Source: Methanobacteriota archaeon
GTDB taxonomy: Archaea > Halobacteriota > Syntropharchaeia > DAOWMC01
Length of the DNA stretch: 6,024 bases
Assembly (NCBI GenBank): GCA_030643285.1
Contig: DAOWMC010000072.1
Coordinates: 1 to 6,024, forward strand
Direction of reading: 5' to 3'
Part shown: positions 4,461-6,024 of the stretch, one piece after another
How positions within the stretch are numbered: position 1 is the stretch's first letter
Layout: every line of letters begins with the position of its first letter
Translations under genes and position numbers: made by a program
Notes under the pieces: generated by a model
What the model was told of the DNA's origin: nothing
Seen by the model: the letters and a program-made list of their open reading frames with translations, nothing else
The model's database searches: none

Positions 4461-6014
4461 TTATGCCCTTTTTTTGGGAATGTAGTCATCAGCTCGAAGT
4501 ATAAGCTGTGCGGTTTGACTTGCACCTGAAATAATCCTCTTTTTGGTTATTAGCGGCTCTATCACTCCATTTTCTATTGTATCAACAATTTTTCCGCTGA
4601 GTACATCCAATCCATAATATGCCCCGTCGGTTTCGTGATGCTTTATTAACTCTATTACAGCAGAGATCGGATCTTGGCCACTGTTATGGGCCAGAGTTTT
4701 TGGTATCGTCAAAAGGGCATCTGCATAGGCCAGAACTGCAAGTTGTTTTTTTGTCTTTACCGAAAGCGCATATTTTTTTATGGCCTGCGAGAGATAAGTT
4801 TCGGTAGCTCCGCCACCAGGCAATATCATCTTATGCAAAATTGCGTTTGATGTGGTATTAAGCGCATCGTGAAGTGTCTGGTAGGTCTCATCGATAACCT
4901 GTTTACTACCACCCCTGATGAGAATGGTTGCAACACCTTCAAGTTCAAAATAGACGAATTTGTAATCGCTGAGTTTTTTTTGGTATACCCTTTTTGCGTA
5001 TCCGAGATCCTCAGAAGAAATCGAATCAATATCCGCAATCACTTTTGCACCGGTCGCCTTAGATATCCTGTTTATGTCCCTCCTCATCACATTTGATGTT
5101 GCCAGTATTCCGGCATCACCAAGATAGCCAATTACAATGCTATCCATCCTTTTAAGATCCATTACAACATTTGCACCCGTTTCTTTGATTTTATCGGCAA
5201 TATTTTTAAAAAATTCGTATGTATAAAGGTGCATATCCTCTATCTGAGATGGGTCGTCGACATTCAATTCTATCCATTTTTTCTGCTTGATCTCATCAAA
5301 AGTTATATCTGCATCGAATAAAAGTATCTTGGCTTCTTCTATATTGGTCGGCACATTTGGTGGCATAACCTGTGTCTCGATAATCAATCCATCAACCAGC
5401 TCAGTCTCAGCTGTACTTTGTCCCTGAACCCGCTCAAAGTACACACAATCCACATCTGGAGTTTTTAAGACGGTTTCTACGACCATATCCGCAAACATGT
5501 CTTTATACTGATCCAGAGTCTTGCTATTCAATGAACAAAAAGCAACCTGTCTTAGCATCGTATCTTTCATCGGCACTGCCAGTTTTTCGATGTGTTCCAT
5601 CGCCTGCAGAGAAGCGGATTTGTATCCATTAACAATCGTCGTGGGATGAAGCCCCAACTCGATTAATTTAAGGGCACCATCCAAAAGCGCTCCTGTAAAA
5701 ATAACAGTAGAAGTGGTCCCATCACCAACCTCCTCATCGATTGATTTTGTTAGATCGACAAGAACCTTTTCAATGGGGTGTATAACCTCTATGTTATCAA
5801 ATATAGTTCTTCCGTCCCTTGTTACCATTATAAAATTATCCCGGTCAACAATGATCTTATGAGAACCTAATGGCCCAAGAGAGCTTCTAATCAGATCCAC
5901 AAAAGCATTCGCAACTATAATATTGGTCCCGATAACCCTTCTTTGAGTATCCTTGCCAAATTTACCTTTGGACTTATCAGACTTTTTTACTCCACCAGAC
6001 TTATTCTTTACCAT
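4461..6014 (-). CDS. Divergent thermosome-type (group II) chaperonin subunit
   Basis: This is a cytosolic ATP-driven folding subunit of the TCP-1/thermosome family, which assembles into double rings. At 517 residues it is somewhat shorter than usual thermosome subunits (about 545). The ATP-site elements are present: SSLGPLGSHK (44-53), DGRT with D67, GDGTT (97-101, D98), LHDAL with D383, PGGG (399-402), GLDVLSGKIVD (468-478) and GVIEPL (483-488). The apical segment includes DLKRMDS (286-292) and ILIRGGS (364-370). Several signature residues differ: TNDGAT reads TRDGRT (65-70) and the usual GPKGMDK reads GPLGSHK. The N-terminus is Lys-rich and the C-terminus (IPKKRA) lacks the common Gly/Met-rich tail. 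Two in-frame stops just upstream make ATG at 6014 the first start; only 10 bases precede it, so its promoter is outside. It is likely a diverged paralog that retains ATPase residues, similar in spirit to the extra Hsp60 paralogs of Methanosarcina. Confidence 0.93.
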   Translation of the reverse strand: MVKNKSGGVKKSDKSKGKFGKDTQRRVIGTNIIVANAFVDLIRSSLGPLGSHKIIVDRDNFIMVTRDGRTIFDNIEVIHPIEKVLVDLTKSIDEEVGDGTTSTVIFTGALLDGALKLIELGLHPTTIVNGYKSASLQAMEHIEKLAVPMKDTMLRQVAFCSLNSKTLDQYKDMFADMVVETVLKTPDVDCVYFERVQGQSTAETELVDGLIIETQVMPPNVPTNIEEAKILLFDADITFDEIKQKKWIELNVDDPSQIEDMHLYTYEFFKNIADKIKETGANVVMDLKRMDSIVIGYLGDAGILATSNVMRRDINRISKATGAKVIADIDSISSEDLGYAKRVYQKKLSDYKFVYFELEGVATILIRGGSKQVIDETYQTLHDALNTTSNAILHKMILPGGGATETYLSQAIKKYALSVKTKKQLAVLAYADALLTIPKTLAHNSGQDPISAVIELIKHHETDGAYYGLDVLSGKIVDTIENGVIEPLITKKRIISGASQTAQLILRADDYIPKKRA

Positions 6015-6024
6015 TTTTTATTAC

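Overview
The window looks like chromosomal DNA of a euryarchaeon, probably from the Methanosarcina/ANME side of that phylum. The evidence is a TATA-binding protein, the archaeal RNA polymerase zinc-ribbon subunit Rpo12, the KEOPS subunit Pcc1, a group II (thermosome/TCP-1) chaperonin, AT-rich DNA with heavy ATA use, archaeal TATA-like boxes and GGTG-type ribosome binding sites. The sequence alone does not fix the genus.

Layout. Positions 1-810 (minus strand) hold the first 270 codons of a DUF362 protein whose end lies outside the window. Positions 811-1480 have no intact gene. They contain a consensus TATA box, a broken minus-strand reading frame with a zinc-finger start resembling an IS-type transposase, two hairpins and a few short repeats. 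Positions 1481-3331 (plus strand) encode a secreted, membrane-anchored protein with a lamin-tail domain, two intact phospholipase-D HKD motifs and a C-terminal membrane helix. From 3323 to 6014 everything is on the minus strand. In transcription order these are a divergent chaperonin (6014-4461), rpo12 (4393-4256), pcc1 (4256-4011) and tbp (3889-3323).

How the genes relate. rpo12 and pcc1 overlap by one base (TAATG) and are almost certainly one transcript with its own promoter in the 67-bp gap after the chaperonin gene. tbp has a separate promoter and leader in the 121-bp gap behind pcc1. The block therefore groups basal transcription (Rpo12, TBP), tRNA t6A modification (Pcc1) and protein folding. 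The PLD gene converges on tbp and their 3' ends overlap by 9 bp, so neither has intergenic space for a terminator.

Two genes do not appear as simple open reading frames and were found by reading the strand directly. One is the edge-truncated DUF362 gene. The other is the 45-residue rpo12, which appears to start at TTG. No new multi-gene system is evident. The most unusual items are the lamin-tail/PLD surface protein, the chaperonin with altered signature residues, and the decayed intergenic region.
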